A stretch of DNA of 64,000 nt, taken from Mesostigma viride. Its lineage: Eukaryota > Streptophyta > Mesostigmatophyceae > Mesostigmatales > Mesostigmataceae. Each line of letters starts with the position of its first letter. The first letter of the stretch is position 1. A program made the position numbers and the translations under genes. A model generated the notes under the pieces. That model searched no databases. It saw nothing but the letters and a program-made list of their open reading frames with translations, and had not been told where the DNA came from. Of the stretch, positions 63,971-64,000 are shown in pieces. The DNA is taken from positions 379,199 to 443,198 of the forward strand of contig RPFO01000500.1 in assembly GCA_009746045.1 (NCBI GenBank). The letters are read 5' to 3'.

Positions 63971-64000
63971 ATGACGACCATAGCTGCCGGGTAGAGGAGC
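63700..64000 (+). CDS. LINE ORF2 start (apurinic endonuclease domain), cut by window end
   Basis: The frame is open from 63700 to the window edge without a stop. Near the end, SLALATFNTRTLLDDD matches the first strand of the APE-type endonuclease of LINEs (consensus like TWNVRTL, with catalytic Asn). It follows a Pro-rich linker. The endonuclease nicks target DNA to prime reverse transcription. The actual start codon is unclear. Confidence 0.6.

Overview
The window is nuclear DNA from a eukaryote, most likely a chlorophyte green alga of the chlamydomonad/volvocine kind. Three things point there: GC-rich, many-exon host genes of the GDT1/TMEM165/PAM71 cation-transporter family; a Kangaroo/PAT-type DIRS element, a type described from Volvox; and a very dense, diverse, nested transposon load. 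The species cannot be named from the sequence alone. There is no operon structure, CRISPR array or bacterial gene.

Only two host genes can be supported, and they are paralogues on the minus strand: a GDT1-like gene at about 20.0-26.0 kb and a second at about 52.8-58.2 kb. Both have the same seven recognisable 3' exons, with identical intron positions and phases; exon lengths match except in an acidic linker exon and the last exon. The 5' exons of both are unresolved. Their introns hold a 653-bp foldback element, a 23-bp tandem array, a 0.76-kb (CCCA)/(CCCG) block and a (TGG)n block. Between and around them almost everything is mobile DNA.

Layout. 0-6.6 kb: the 3' half of a Ty3/gypsy chromovirus (integrase, chromodomain, an extra 771-aa ORF, 3' LTR) with two TTAA-flanked piggyBac-like elements in its integrase. 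6.6-12.9 kb: a hairpin MITE and nested copies of non-LTR elements, including a family that carries only a LINE-type ORF1 (here called half-LINE). 13.9-19.3 kb: a complete DIRS element with split direct repeats. 30-36 kb: nested half-LINEs, LINE 3' ends and a hAT-like element. 35.9-43.6 and 44.2-52.0 kb: two copia-like LTR elements, one per strand, with near-identical LTR pairs and 5-bp target duplications. 61-64 kb: LINE fragments and, at the right edge, the start of a LINE ORF2.

The most interesting signal is shared by the two copia-like elements. Their domain order is integrase-protease-reverse transcriptase-RNase H, whereas copia elements normally have protease before integrase. Both also have a D-x29-E integrase spacing, a GDD in place of the usual VDD in the reverse transcriptase, a protease site reading DTQ or DTN, and LTRs that start AGTT and end AACT. 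One has an unrecognised 236-aa ORF before gag. These shared traits suggest a distinct lineage rather than decay. Second is the half-LINE family, whose 3' stem-loop and TAAT-repeat tail match those of LINEs that retain ORF2 sequence.
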